The notes beneath the pieces were generated by a model. The model worked only from the letters and a program-made list of their open reading frames with translations, did not search any database and was not told the origin of the DNA. The position numbers and the translations under genes were made by a program. From Natronospirales bacterium (GTDB lineage: Bacteria > Pseudomonadota > Gammaproteobacteria > Natronospirales > REEB76): a stretch of 64,000 nt of DNA. Positions 35,659 through 43,632 of this stretch are shown here, in pieces. The stretch's first letter is position 1. Every line of letters starts with the position of its first letter. The DNA is taken from positions 74,515-138,514 of the forward strand of contig JAJYUH010000001.1 in the NCBI GenBank assembly GCA_021792635.1. The letters are read 5' to 3'.

Positions 35659-35807
35659 GCTGAAAAAGGGCTTTCCTGCCCTTCTTCAGCGTCGCGAATC
35701 CGGCGCATGTCCGGATTCGCTCCCGATGAATCAAGCGCTGGTGAGCTTGATTCACGAGTGGGACCTCCCTGTCCCGCCTACCAGGCTGCTTTTCCAGCAG
35801 CCTGGTA
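35659..35807. repeat. Array of five consecutive hairpins upstream of pntAA
   Basis: Five inverted repeats follow each other in 149 bp. (1) GCTGAAAAAGGGC 35659-35671 / GCCCTTCTTCAGC 35678-35690, one mismatch. (2) GCGAATCCGG 35694-35703 / CCGGATTCGC 35711-35720. (3) TGAATCAAGC 35727-35736 / GCTTGATTCA 35745-35754. (4) GGGAC 35760-35764 / GTCCC 35771-35775. (5) TACCAGGCTGCT 35779-35790 / AGCAGCCTGGTA 35796-35807. Arms 2-5 are perfect and the arm sequences differ, so this is a composite palindromic element and not a direct-repeat array. Confidence 0.8.
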
Positions 35808-35976
35808 AGTCGCCGCGCGGCGTCCGGCGCGGTCCGGCGGAATCTGGTGACCGCAGGAAGTGTAAACGCCAACCCTGATTTTTGCCACTCGGGACGGAGT
35901 ACGATATGCCATCGGAACGGGTTAGCGTTGCTTTTTAAGGTGATTTCTGCAATAACATGCGCCGCTTACAGGCGAT

Positions 35977-36591
35977 GTGGATATCTCCGTGTACGACCTC
36001 TCACAAGAAGTGTTGCGCACCGACGCGGCCGGCATGCCGCTCGAGTGGATCGGTTACGAGGACGCTGTCAGGCTGTATTACCTCGAACAGGTGGCCTACG
36101 GCTGCGGCATCCTGCTGTATCGCCTGCACGGCGGTATTTCCGCCAAAACCGGCCGGCAGAGCATGATCGAGGTCAATTCCATCATCGCCACCTACGGCAA
36201 CAACCATGCTCTGGCCAAGGCGCGCGAGCACTACGTGCCGCCGCTCAATAATCACACCCTGTTCAAGCGCGATGCTCACCTGTGCATGTACTGCGGCAAC
36301 CGCTTTTCAAGCAGCGAGCTTTCGCGCGAGCATGTAACCCCCCTGAGCCGGGGCGGCACCGACAACTGGAACAACGTGGTGGCGGCCTGCAAGCGCTGCA
36401 ACAATCACAAGGCCGGACGCACGCCGGAGGAATCCGGCATGCAGTTGCTGGCGGTGCCGTTCACGCCCAATTACGCCGAGTACATCTTCCTCAAGGGCCG
36501 GCGCATCCTGGCCGACCAGATGGAATTCCTGCTGGCGCATTTCCCGCGCAGCAGCCCGCTGCACAAGCGCCTCTCGCAGATGCTGGCCTGA
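35977..36591 (+). CDS. HNH endonuclease family protein
   Basis: A 204-residue protein starting at GTG 35977. The HNH/zinc region lies at residues ~98-150: LCMYCGNRFSSSELSREHVTPLSRGGTDNWNNVVAACKRCNNHKAGRT, with Cys-x2-Cys, the catalytic His in EHVTP, the middle Asn in DNWNNVV, and a second Cys-x2-Cys followed by NNHK. It resembles stand-alone bacterial HNH proteins often linked to restriction or recombination, but the targets are unknown. The N-terminal ~90 residues are typical of this subfamily and otherwise unassigned. A good terminator follows. Confidence 0.88.
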   Translation: MDISVYDLSQEVLRTDAAGMPLEWIGYEDAVRLYYLEQVAYGCGILLYRLHGGISAKTGRQSMIEVNSIIATYGNNHALAKAREHYVPPLNNHTLFKRDAHLCMYCGNRFSSSELSREHVTPLSRGGTDNWNNVVAACKRCNNHKAGRTPEESGMQLLAVPFTPNYAEYIFLKGRRILADQMEFLLAHFPRSSPLHKRLSQMLA

Positions 36592-36616
36592 ACGTTTCCC
36601 GGAGGGCATTGATGAG

Positions 36617-36640
36617 CGGGCGCGGTGCTGCGCCCGTTTT
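36617..36640 (+). terminator. Rho-independent terminator of the HNH gene
   Basis: Perfect 7-bp stem CGGGCGC (36617-36623) / GCGCCCG (36630-36636) with loop GGTGCT, followed by TTTTCATTT. It lies 25 bp after the HNH stop. Confidence 0.85.
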
Positions 36641-36656
36641 CATTTAAGCTGCCCGC

Positions 36657-37535
36657 ATGCTGTCCGCAGAATTCCGCAAAGCCGTGGAAAACGCGTTGGC
36701 CCTGCACCATCCCGGACCGTTCGATTGGCGGCCGGCCGGCCGGGGAGTGGGTGGCGATACCTGGCGCGTGCAGGCAGCGGATGCCGCAGGGTTCTTGAAG
36801 ATTGCGGATGAGCCGCAGCGGCTGGTGATGGAAGCAGAGGGCTTGCTGGCCCTGGCCGAGTGCGGCGCGGTGCGCGTGCCGCAGGTACTGGCGACGGGCG
36901 AAGCGGGCGGCACGGGGTTCCTGCTCATGGAGTGGCTGGAGCTTGGCCGCAAAACGCAACCGGCGGCGGCCCGGCTCGGGGAACAACTGGCGCGTCAGCA
37001 TCGGTGCCCCGGTGAACAGTTCGGCTGGCGGCGGCACAACTTCATCGGCGCCACGCCGCAGTTCAACACGCAATCGGATGACTGGCTGAAGTTCTTTCGC
37101 GAGCAGCGCCTGGGATTCCAGTTGCGGCTGGCGGCGGAAAACGGCTATCGCGATGGCTTGCAGGAACGGGGCGCACGCTTGCTGGAATCGCTGCCGATGT
37201 TTTTTGCCGGCTACGCGCCCCAGCCCTCATTGCTGCACGGAGACCTGTGGGGAGGTAACTGGGGTGTGTTGGAAACCGGTGAGCCGGTGATCTTCGATCC
37301 AGCGGTGTATTACGGCGAGCGGGAAGCGGATTTGGCCATGACCGAACTGTTCGGCGGCTTTCCGCCGGAGTTTTATTCCGCCTACGATGCCCAGTGGCCG
37401 CGCGATCCCGGCTACCGCGTGCGCCGCGATCTCTACAATCTTTATCACGCGCTCAATCACCTGAACCTATTCGGTACGGGTTATCTTGCCCAGGCGCAGC
37501 AACTCGTGGAGCGGCTGCTGGCGCAGGTCCGTTGA
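36657..37535 (+). CDS. Fructosamine kinase family protein
   Basis: A 292-residue small-molecule kinase of the fructosamine/ketosamine-3-kinase family, which phosphorylates glycated amines so that they can be shed. The aminoglycoside-phosphotransferase-like core is visible: FLKIADEPQRLVMEAEGL, FLLMEWLEL, the catalytic LLHGDLWGGNWG (Asp and Asn), and the metal Asp in VIFDPAVYYGEREADLAM. The last 87 bp before the final 13 codons are repeated almost exactly at 38353-38439. Length is normal, so this copy seems intact. Confidence 0.93.
   Translation: MLSAEFRKAVENALALHHPGPFDWRPAGRGVGGDTWRVQAADAAGFLKIADEPQRLVMEAEGLLALAECGAVRVPQVLATGEAGGTGFLLMEWLELGRKTQPAAARLGEQLARQHRCPGEQFGWRRHNFIGATPQFNTQSDDWLKFFREQRLGFQLRLAAENGYRDGLQERGARLLESLPMFFAGYAPQPSLLHGDLWGGNWGVLETGEPVIFDPAVYYGEREADLAMTELFGGFPPEFYSAYDAQWPRDPGYRVRRDLYNLYHALNHLNLFGTGYLAQAQQLVERLLAQVR
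37410..37496 (+). repeat. 87-bp direct repeat, copy 1 (inside the fructosamine kinase gene)
   Basis: This segment and 38353-38439 differ at three of 87 positions (GCG versus CTG at one codon, CTA versus CTG at another). It encodes GYRVRRDLYNLYH and the adjoining NHLNLFGTGYLAQA. The sequences on either side diverge quickly. The two copies flank the HicB/HicA pair. Confidence 0.9.
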
Positions 37536-37854
37536 GGGTCCCGGTATCGCCGGCAGGCTGGAATTGACCTAATTTGCGGGGCTCTGTTACTTAAGCACGG
37601 CCAACCAAGAGGAGTAGCCGGTGCAAGGCAAGCTTTTCAGCCAGGATTTTCTCCAGGAAGGCATCCAGCAAACCTCGGCATGAGTAAAGGTTACCGATAC
37701 CGAGAGGGCCGCATTTCGCAACAAGGCGAAAAGACTTTTGCTGCCGTGGCTGCCGGCGATCTCACCACGAAAGTTCAAGTCTGATTCCCGTGCAGCCTGG
37801 ACTGGCCTGCGATGCCGCTTTGGGAGCACAATAACGCCGGTTCAGGAGGCTGCC
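37536..37854 (+). other. Gap with two tiny coupled reading frames
   Basis: No normal gene is supported in these 319 bp. Two very short frames have gene-like features: GTG 37621 to TGA 37683 (20 residues, QGKLFSQDFLQEGIQQTS), preceded by AAGAGGAG, and ATG 37680 to TGA 37787 (35 residues, MSKGYRYREGR...), whose start overlaps the first stop. They may be remnants of genes cut by whatever brought in the HicB/HicA module. An AGGAGG ribosome site for hicB is at the right end. Confidence 0.35.
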
Positions 37855-38070
37855 ATGTTATTTCACGTCAAGATTCAGCAGGCCGAGGATGGCTGGTTTG
37901 TGGCCGAAGTGCCGGCCTTGCCGGGCTGCGTTTCCCAGGGTCAGGATCAGAAAGAGGCGTTGGAAAACGTCAAGGAAGCGATTACCGCCTGGCTTTGGGC
38001 CGAGGATCAGAAGGCATTGCAGGCCCATCCGGTCAAACCCGGTGAGCAGCCGGTGGTGGTCGCCGTTTAG
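37855..38070 (+). CDS. hicB: HicB-family antitoxin
   Basis: A 71-residue HicB antitoxin of the short partial-RNase-H fold: FHVKIQQAEDGWFVAEVPALPGCVSQGQDQKEALENVKEAITAWL. It starts at ATG 37855 behind AGGAGG and precedes hicA by two bases. Its C-terminal end (VKPGEQPVVVAV) lacks a separate ribbon-helix-helix or HTH domain, so autorepression may rely on another element. It should neutralise the HicA mRNA interferase. Confidence 0.9.
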   Translation: MLFHVKIQQAEDGWFVAEVPALPGCVSQGQDQKEALENVKEAITAWLWAEDQKALQAHPVKPGEQPVVVAV

Positions 38071-38072
38071 TA

Positions 38073-38294
38073 ATGACTCGCTTGGGGAATATTTCCGGCA
38101 AGGAAGCCGTCAAGGCGTTTGCCAAAGCCGGCTGGCTTGCCGCGGGACAGGTGGGCAGCCATCTGGTGCTGACAAAGCCCGGGGTGCGGGTCAATCTGTC
38201 CATTCCGCAGCACAGGGAGCTTTCCGTGGGGACGCTGCGTGCGCTGATTCGCAGTGCCGGCATGAGCGTCGAGGAATTTCTCAAACTTCTTTGA
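38073..38294 (+). CDS. hicA: HicA-family toxin (mRNA interferase)
   Basis: A 73-residue double-stranded-RNA-binding-fold toxin. The family layout is clear: ISGKEAVKAFAKAGWLAAGQVGSHLVLTKPGVRVNLSIPQHRELSVGTLRALIRSAGMSVEEFLKLL, with the catalytic His in GSHLVL. It would cleave mRNA when HicB is lost. The gene order hicB-hicA is the reverse of E. coli. The toxin looks intact. The module sits between two copies of a fructosamine kinase 3' end. Confidence 0.92.
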   Translation: MTRLGNISGKEAVKAFAKAGWLAAGQVGSHLVLTKPGVRVNLSIPQHRELSVGTLRALIRSAGMSVEEFLKLL

Positions 38295-38313
38295 AGTCCC
38301 CGCACGGACGACG

Positions 38314-38478
38314 TTTTATTCAGCCTATCACGCCGTGTGGCCTCTGGATGACGGCTACCGCGTGCGCCGCGATCTCTACAATCTTTATCACCTGCTCAAT
38401 CACCTGAACCTGTTCGGTACGGGTTATCTTGCCCAGGCGACGGGAATGCTAATGCGGTTGTTGTCCTTGATTGGCTGA
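38314..38478 (+). pseudogene. Second copy of a fructosamine kinase C-terminus
   Basis: This segment translates to FYSAYHAVWPLDDGYRVRRD and onward to a TGA at 38476-38478, matching the last ~55 residues of the kinase encoded at 36657-37535 (FYSAYDAQWPRDPGYRVRRD...). The middle 87 bp are 84/87 identical, while the last 13 codons differ (TGMLMRLLSLIG versus QQLVERLLAQVR). There is no start or catalytic region, so it is a gene fragment. Its end overlaps the hyfI-like gene on the opposite strand. Confidence 0.8.
38353..38439 (+). repeat. 87-bp direct repeat, copy 2
   Basis: 84/87 identical to 37410-37496; see the first copy. The repeat pair is 943 bp apart and encloses the HicB/HicA genes. Confidence 0.9.
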
Positions 38479-39003
38479 TTCCTGCACCGATGCGGCGCGC
38501 GGCGTATTCAGCAGCGTCAGAATGCCGCTCAGGATCGCGCCGGGTGAAGGCGGACAACCCGGCACTGTCACGTCCACCGGGATGACATCGGACACGGCGC
38601 CGGCGCTGGCATAACCGCAGCCGAACAGGCCGCCGTTGCAGCCGCAATCCCCCAGGGCCACGACCCACTTGGGCTCCGGCACCGCCTCGTAGGTGCGCCG
38701 CAGCGCGTCCTGCATGTGCCGCGACACCGGGCCGGTCACCAGCAGCAGGTCCGCGTGCCGCGGGCTGGCGACGAATTTGATGCCGTATCCTTCCAGGTTG
38801 TAATAGGGATTGTTGAGCGCGTGGATTTCCAGTTCGCAACCGTTGCAGGATCCGGCATCCACGTGGCGGATGCACAATGCGCGGCCGTAGATGCGGCGAA
38901 TCTTTTCCTGCAGTGCATCCCGCTCGCCCCGTTCCGCGGCGGTCAATGAGACGGGCTCGGAGATGATGCCGATGCGGGCGATTTGTTTCAGGGTACGCAG
39001 CAT
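38449..39003 (-). CDS. NuoB/HyfI-like Fe-S subunit of an Ehr-type complex
   Basis: A 184-residue homologue of the small subunit (NuoB, HycG, HyfI). The proximal [4Fe-4S] (N2-type) ligands are all kept: CNGCELEI, then GDCGCNGG and VPGCPPSPGAIL. It shows the usual LNNPYYNLEGYGIKFVASPRHADLLLVTGPV block. It is the last gene of the six-gene operon, 13 bp after the large subunit. Its C-terminal 20 residues (PRAASVQESANQGQQPH) overlap the kinase fragment on the plus strand. It would pass electrons toward the catalytic pocket of the large subunit. Confidence 0.9.
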   Translation of the reverse strand: MLRTLKQIARIGIISEPVSLTAAERGERDALQEKIRRIYGRALCIRHVDAGSCNGCELEIHALNNPYYNLEGYGIKFVASPRHADLLLVTGPVSRHMQDALRRTYEAVPEPKWVVALGDCGCNGGLFGCGYASAGAVSDVIPVDVTVPGCPPSPGAILSGILTLLNTPRAASVQESANQGQQPH

Positions 39004-39016
39004 GGACGGCTCCGCG

Positions 39017-40552
39017 TCACAGATCCTGTCCGCTGTAGGACAGGTTGAAGGATTTATTGATGAGCGGAAAATCCGCCACGATGTTTCCGATCACCGCGTG
39101 TTCTATCACCGGCCAGTTCTGCCAAGAAGGATCATGTGGATGACAGCGGCGGATGCTGCCGTCGGCACCGGGCTCCAGGGCGACCAGCACCGGGCCGCGC
39201 CAGCCTTCGATCCAGCCGATACCCAGCCGTCCAGCGGGCGGCGGCATGGATCCCCGCACGTCACCACCAGGCAGATTTTCCAGCAGCACCTGACACAAAC
39301 GCAGCGATTCCAGGGTTTCCTCGAAGCGCACTGCCACCCGCGCGGCCACGTCGCCCTGCAGCCGGCCCGCCATGTGCACGGCCAGGGCGTCGTACGGCGC
39401 ATGGGCATGGTCGCAGCGCAGGTCCCAGGATTGGCCGCTGGCGCGGCCTGAAAGACCGATGAGCCCGAGTCTTCTGGCGAGGGCCGGTGGCACGCAGCCG
39501 GCGCCGGTGAAGCGGTCCTGGAGACCGGTGTGATCATCGTAGATATCACGCAGCACGCCGAGTTCCGCCGTCAGGGGCGGCAGCGCATCGAGCAAATCGC
39601 GGCGCTGCGCCGCATCGAGATCGCAGCGGGTTCCTCCCGGCACAAGGGCATCCATGAGGTAGCGCGCGCCGAAGGCGCGCTGATTGGTGCGCAGCCAATC
39701 TTCCTTGAGGCGCGAGAATTGGGCGAGGCCCACCGCGAAGCCCGCGTCGTTGCCAAGCGCCCCCAGGTCGCCGAGATGATTGGCGATGCGCTCGCGCTCC
39801 AGACAAAGGGCCCGCAGCCACAGTGCCCGCAGCGGCGGCGTGACTCCGCAAAGCCCTTCGAGCGCCATGCAATAGGCCCAGGAAAAGGCCACGGCGGAGT
39901 CGCCCGAGACGCGCGCCGCGAGCCGCTGTCCGTCCATGAGCGGCAGGGTTTCGAAACGTTTTTCGATGCCCTTGTGCGCGTATCCGAAGCGTTCTTCCAG
40001 CCGCAACACCTTTTCACCGACCACAGAGAAGCAGAAGTGGCCGGGCTCGATGGTGCCGGCGTGCACCGGCCCCACGGCGATTTCATGTACCCCGTTCCCC
40101 GTTACCCGCACAAACGGATAATCCTCCGCCGTCGGGGGCTCGGAGCCGGCGTAGTCGCGTCGCAAGGGAAAGCAGTCAGCGGGCCAGCTCCCGTGTCGTA
40201 ACCAGGGACGCGTATCGCCCTCCTGTGGACGCAAACCCAGGAGGTCGTGGACGGCGCGCTGCATGCGGTCCGCGGCGGGAAAGGTATCCGCGACATTTGG
40301 AAAGCAGAGTTGCGCGGCGTCCACGGGAAGTTCCAGCAGCAGCAAACCCGCATCATCTTGCAGCGCGACGCGCAGCAGGTATCCGCCTTCCCGGTCACGT
40401 TCATCGCATCCCCACAGGGCGTGCAGCAAGCCGCCGGATTCGTGCACCGCCGTGCAGATGCCGCGCAGCGTCTCGCCGTTCACGGTCGCACGCCGCACGG
40501 GAACCGCGCCCGGCAGGGTTTCGGGATTCAGGGCGAAGCGCGTGTAATCCAT
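39017..40552 (-). CDS. HyfG/NuoCD-like large subunit without nickel ligands (Ehr type)
   Basis: A 511-residue fusion of a NuoC-like N-terminal part (~1-140) and a NuoD/[NiFe]-large-subunit-like part (ERFGYAHKGIEKRFETLPL, LCLERERIANHLGDLGALGND). In hydrogenase 3/4 the nickel is held by R-x-C-G-x-C near the start and D-P-C-x-x-C near the end. Here they read RVSGDS (214-219) and HDPSWQNW (473-480), so all four cysteines are gone. It cannot be a [NiFe] hydrogenase and fits the Ehr class (energy-converting hydrogenase-related). Its own electron acceptor or donor is unknown. Confidence 0.88.
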   Translation of the reverse strand: MDYTRFALNPETLPGAVPVRRATVNGETLRGICTAVHESGGLLHALWGCDERDREGGYLLRVALQDDAGLLLLELPVDAAQLCFPNVADTFPAADRMQRAVHDLLGLRPQEGDTRPWLRHGSWPADCFPLRRDYAGSEPPTAEDYPFVRVTGNGVHEIAVGPVHAGTIEPGHFCFSVVGEKVLRLEERFGYAHKGIEKRFETLPLMDGQRLAARVSGDSAVAFSWAYCMALEGLCGVTPPLRALWLRALCLERERIANHLGDLGALGNDAGFAVGLAQFSRLKEDWLRTNQRAFGARYLMDALVPGGTRCDLDAAQRRDLLDALPPLTAELGVLRDIYDDHTGLQDRFTGAGCVPPALARRLGLIGLSGRASGQSWDLRCDHAHAPYDALAVHMAGRLQGDVAARVAVRFEETLESLRLCQVLLENLPGGDVRGSMPPPAGRLGIGWIEGWRGPVLVALEPGADGSIRRCHPHDPSWQNWPVIEHAVIGNIVADFPLINKSFNLSYSGQDL

Positions 40553-40558
40553 GGCCGA

Positions 40559-42010
40559 CTATCCGATCAAGCGCGCGGCCTCGCGGTACCAGGCCGCGAG
40601 ATGGGGCGGAATGTAGAGGCCGAGCGCCAGCACCAGGGCAAGTTGCGCGAACACCGGCACCAGGACCGGCGGATGGGGCAGGCGCGGCAGGCGGGTTTCA
40701 CCGAAGACCATGGCCTGCACGCGCGAAAAGATTGCGCCGAAGGCGACTCCAAGACCGAGCAGCAGGATCGGAGTGGCCCAGGGATGGTCGCGCATGGCGG
40801 TGATGAGGATCAGGAACTCGCTGGTGAACACGCCGAACGGTGGCATTCCCAGGATCGCGAGCGTACCGAGCATCAGCCCCCAGCCCACCGTAGGGTTGAT
40901 GGTGATGAGGCCGCGGATTTTGTCCATGACCTGGGTGCCCGCCTGCTGGGTGGCGTGGCCTACCGTGAAGAACAGAGAGGATTTGGTGAGGGAGTGCACC
41001 GTCATGTGCAACAGGGCCGCGAAGTTCGCCACCGGCCCGCCCATGCCGAAAGCGAAGGTGGCGAGGCCCATGTGTTCGATGGAGGAATAGGCGAACAGCC
41101 GCTTGATGTCTTTCTGGCGCCACAGCAGGAACGCGGCCAGTACCAGCGACAGCAGGCCGAAGCCCATCATCAGGTTTCCGGCCAGATCCGAGCGCACCGA
41201 ACCCTGCACCAGTACCTTGCAGCGCACCACCGCGTACAGGGCCACGTTGAGCAACAGACCCGAGAGCACCGCGGATACCGGGGTCGGACCCTCGGCGTGG
41301 GCGTCCGGCAGCCAGTTATGCAGCGGCGCGAGGCCCACCTTGGTGCCGTAACCCACCAGCATGAACACGAAGGCGAGTGACAGCACCGTCGGTTCCAGTC
41401 GACCTTTGACCTCGTTCAGATGGGTCCACAGCAGCGCTGTGGAGCCCGCGTTGCCGAGCACCTTCTCCGCCGCGAAATATAAAAGTATGGTGCCGAATAA
41501 TGCCTGGGCGAGACCGACGCCGCAGAGGATGAAATACTTCCACGCCGCTTCGATGCTTGCCGGAGTGCGGTACAGCGACACCAGCAGCACGGTGGTGAGG
41601 GTGGCCGCTTCCATGGCCACCCACAGGATGCCCATGTTATTGGTGGTGAGCGCCAACAGCATGGTGAACATGAACAACTGGAACATGCTGTGGTAGAGAC
41701 GCAGTTGGCGGCGATTGAGTCGCCCGTGATGCTCCTCGGTGCGCAGGTAAGGGCGCGAAAACAGCGAGGTCGTGAGCCCGATAAAAGCGGTCAAGATCAC
41801 CAGGAAGACGTTGAACGGATCAATGAAGAATTGTTCGTGCCATACCAGCATCGGTCCGTGCGCGATTACGTGCGCGGTGAGCCATACACCGGCCGCGAAG
41901 GTGCCTGCGCTCATCAGCACGTTCGCCTCAGGCGTCCATGCGCGCCGGCCGATCAATGCCAGCAGCAGACTGCCGAGCAGCGGCAGACCGAGAAGCAGGA
42001 GAAGTTCCAT
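40559..42010 (-). CDS. hyfF: HyfF-like antiporter-type proton channel subunit
   Basis: A 483-residue Mrp/Nuo-type (proton_antipo_M) membrane protein with about 14 helices. Conserved stretches include WVAMEAATLTTVLLVSLYR (the key Glu), ALFGTILLYFAAEK, GTKVGLAPLHNWLPDAHAEGPTPVSAVLSGLLLNVALYAVVRC (Lys and His of the proton path), and RLFAYSSIEHMGLATFAFG. It corresponds to HyfF/NuoN-like subunits of hydrogenase 4. It follows the HyfE-like gene with one base between and precedes the large subunit by 6 bp. Confidence 0.9.
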   Translation of the reverse strand: MELLLLLGLPLLGSLLLALIGRRAWTPEANVLMSAGTFAAGVWLTAHVIAHGPMLVWHEQFFIDPFNVFLVILTAFIGLTTSLFSRPYLRTEEHHGRLNRRQLRLYHSMFQLFMFTMLLALTTNNMGILWVAMEAATLTTVLLVSLYRTPASIEAAWKYFILCGVGLAQALFGTILLYFAAEKVLGNAGSTALLWTHLNEVKGRLEPTVLSLAFVFMLVGYGTKVGLAPLHNWLPDAHAEGPTPVSAVLSGLLLNVALYAVVRCKVLVQGSVRSDLAGNLMMGFGLLSLVLAAFLLWRQKDIKRLFAYSSIEHMGLATFAFGMGGPVANFAALLHMTVHSLTKSSLFFTVGHATQQAGTQVMDKIRGLITINPTVGWGLMLGTLAILGMPPFGVFTSEFLILITAMRDHPWATPILLLGLGVAFGAIFSRVQAMVFGETRLPRLPHPPVLVPVFAQLALVLALGLYIPPHLAAWYREAARLIG

Positions 42011-42011
42011 G

Positions 42012-42677
42012 TCAGTCCTCTTTGAGCGATTCCATGTTGTGCAGATCGAGACTGTCGAACTGCTCGCGAATGTGGAAGAAAAAGATGCCGAGGATCACCA
42101 TGCTCACGAGCACATCCAGGGCCACGCCCAATTCCACTACCATGGGCATACCGTAAGTGGCGCTGGTGGCCGCGAAGAACAGCCCGTTCTCCATGGCGAG
42201 GAAGCCGATGACCTGGGTCACCGCCTTGCGGCGTGTGATCATCATGAGGAAAGACAGCATCACGACGGCGAGCGCGATGCCGAGGGTGCCGCGCGTGACG
42301 GTGTTGGCGAGCTGTGAAATCGGCTGTGCCAGCGTGAAGGCGAAGATCACCAGCAGCAGCCCCACCAGCATGGTGGTGGGCGTATTCAGCAGCGTTTCGC
42401 TCTCCCATTGAGCGCCCAGGCGGCGAATCAGGCGATGCAGGATCAGCGGCAGCAGGATCACCTTGAGGATCAGCGTCAGGGCCGCGGAATAGTAGAGGTG
42501 CGGCTGGCCGGTGCTCCACGCCACCACGATGATGGAAATGAACAGCGTGCCCCCCTGCATGGCGAACAGATCCACGAGAGTCAGCACGCGCCGTTGTGAC
42601 AGCATGGCGAAGGACAGCAGCAGCAGCAGCGCGGCGCACAGATTGATCAGTTGCGAAGAGAACGCGGGGGTGGTCAC
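42012..42677 (-). CDS. hyfE: HyfE-like membrane subunit (NuoK-like)
   Basis: A 221-residue protein with about six hydrophobic helices, matching HyfE of hydrogenase 4, whose C-terminal half is NuoK-like (GFLAMENGLFFAATSATYGMPMVVELGVALDVLVSMVILGIFFFHI). It contains the acidic residues in MENGLFF and VELGVALD expected for proton translocation. It is four bases downstream of the HyfC-like gene. It should link the quinone-site helices to the antiporter-like subunits. Confidence 0.88.
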   Translation of the reverse strand: MTTPAFSSQLINLCAALLLLLSFAMLSQRRVLTLVDLFAMQGGTLFISIIVVAWSTGQPHLYYSAALTLILKVILLPLILHRLIRRLGAQWESETLLNTPTTMLVGLLLVIFAFTLAQPISQLANTVTRGTLGIALAVVMLSFLMMITRRKAVTQVIGFLAMENGLFFAATSATYGMPMVVELGVALDVLVSMVILGIFFFHIREQFDSLDLHNMESLKED

Positions 42678-42681
42678 GGTG

Positions 42682-43632
42682 TCAGCTTCCCAGCAACAGG
42701 TGCACCAGCAGTCCCAGCACTGCCAGCAGGAACGCCGTCGCCAGGAATTCGGGCGCGCGGAAGATGCGCAACTTTGCGTTCAGGCTTTCGATCAGGGCGA
42801 GGCCAAAGCCGGCGACCAGGAGTTTGAGGCCGGTAATCGGTATGGCCAGCAGCAGATCCCCGGGACTATGCGTGCCTGCCGCCAGCCCCCACGGCAAGAA
42901 CAGGGCCAGACCAATGCAGGTGTAGTTGAAAAGCTTGAGCGCCACGGACCATTCGATGAGTGCCAGATGCCGCGCCGAGTATTCCAGCACCGTGGCTTCG
43001 TGGATCATGGTGAGTTCCAGGTGGGTGGCGGGGTTATCCACCGGGATGCGGGCGTTTTCCGCCAGCAGCACCATCAGGAATGCGACACCGGCAAAGGCCA
43101 GACTCGGGTAAATCGCAAGACGGCCGTGCGCGAGCGTCTCGACGATGGTAGGCAGCGAGGTGCTGTGGGAGATCAGCGAGGCGGTGAAGAACACCATCAG
43201 CAGGGCCGGTTCGGCGAGAAACCCCACCAGCATTTCGCGGCGCGCCCCCATGGAGCCGAAGGCCGTGCCGATATCCATGGCGGCGAGCGCCAGAAACACC
43301 CGCGCCGTGGCGAACAGGCCCACGAGTGCGATGGTATCGGCCGCGACCGCGAACGGCAGGCCGGTCCACAGGGAAGGGATGATGGCTGCCGCCAGGCACA
43401 TGGAGGCGAACTGCACGTAAGGCACGAGCCGGAAAAGCGGCGAGGCATGCGCGGCGATCACCGCATCCTTGTGGAACAGCTTGCGTATCTGCCGATAGGG
43501 TTGCAGCATGCCCGCACCGCGCCGGTTCTGCAGCCAGGACCGGCATTGATTGACCCAACCCATGAGTAACGGAGCCGCGATTACCGCGAGGATGACCTCG
43601 GTAAGCTGCGTAATGAGCGTCGTAATGTTCAC
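42682..43632 (-). CDS. hyfC: HyfC/HycD/NuoH-like membrane subunit
   Basis: A 316-residue integral membrane protein of the NuoH family: GWVNQCRSWLQNRRGAGMLQPYRQIRKLFHKDAV near the N-terminus (the amphipathic linker seen in HycD/HyfC), then FGSMGARREMLVGFLAEPALLM, the conserved RIPVDNPATHLELTMIHEATVLEYS, and the C-terminal AKLRIFRAPEFLATAFLLA. It anchors the peripheral arm to the membrane and carries Glu residues for the proton path. Its ATG overlaps the stop of the large antiporter-type gene upstream (ATGA). Confidence 0.9.
   Translation of the reverse strand: MNITTLITQLTEVILAVIAAPLLMGWVNQCRSWLQNRRGAGMLQPYRQIRKLFHKDAVIAAHASPLFRLVPYVQFASMCLAAAIIPSLWTGLPFAVAADTIALVGLFATARVFLALAAMDIGTAFGSMGARREMLVGFLAEPALLMVFFTASLISHSTSLPTIVETLAHGRLAIYPSLAFAGVAFLMVLLAENARIPVDNPATHLELTMIHEATVLEYSARHLALIEWSVALKLFNYTCIGLALFLPWGLAAGTHSPGDLLLAIPITGLKLLVAGFGLALIESLNAKLRIFRAPEFLATAFLLAVLGLLVHLLLGS

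Noticed and set aside
35659..35807. CRISPR-like array
   Set aside because: The five palindromic units have unrelated sequences and no repeat/spacer regularity, and no cas gene is present.
35630..35872. N-terminal extension of PntAA
   Set aside because: The in-frame extension reads through five hairpins and precedes the conserved MAIRLFVPRE start.
37587..37829. 80-codon minus-strand frame ahead of hicB
   Set aside because: It has no ribosome site or recognisable domain, and lies opposite the two tiny coupled frames.
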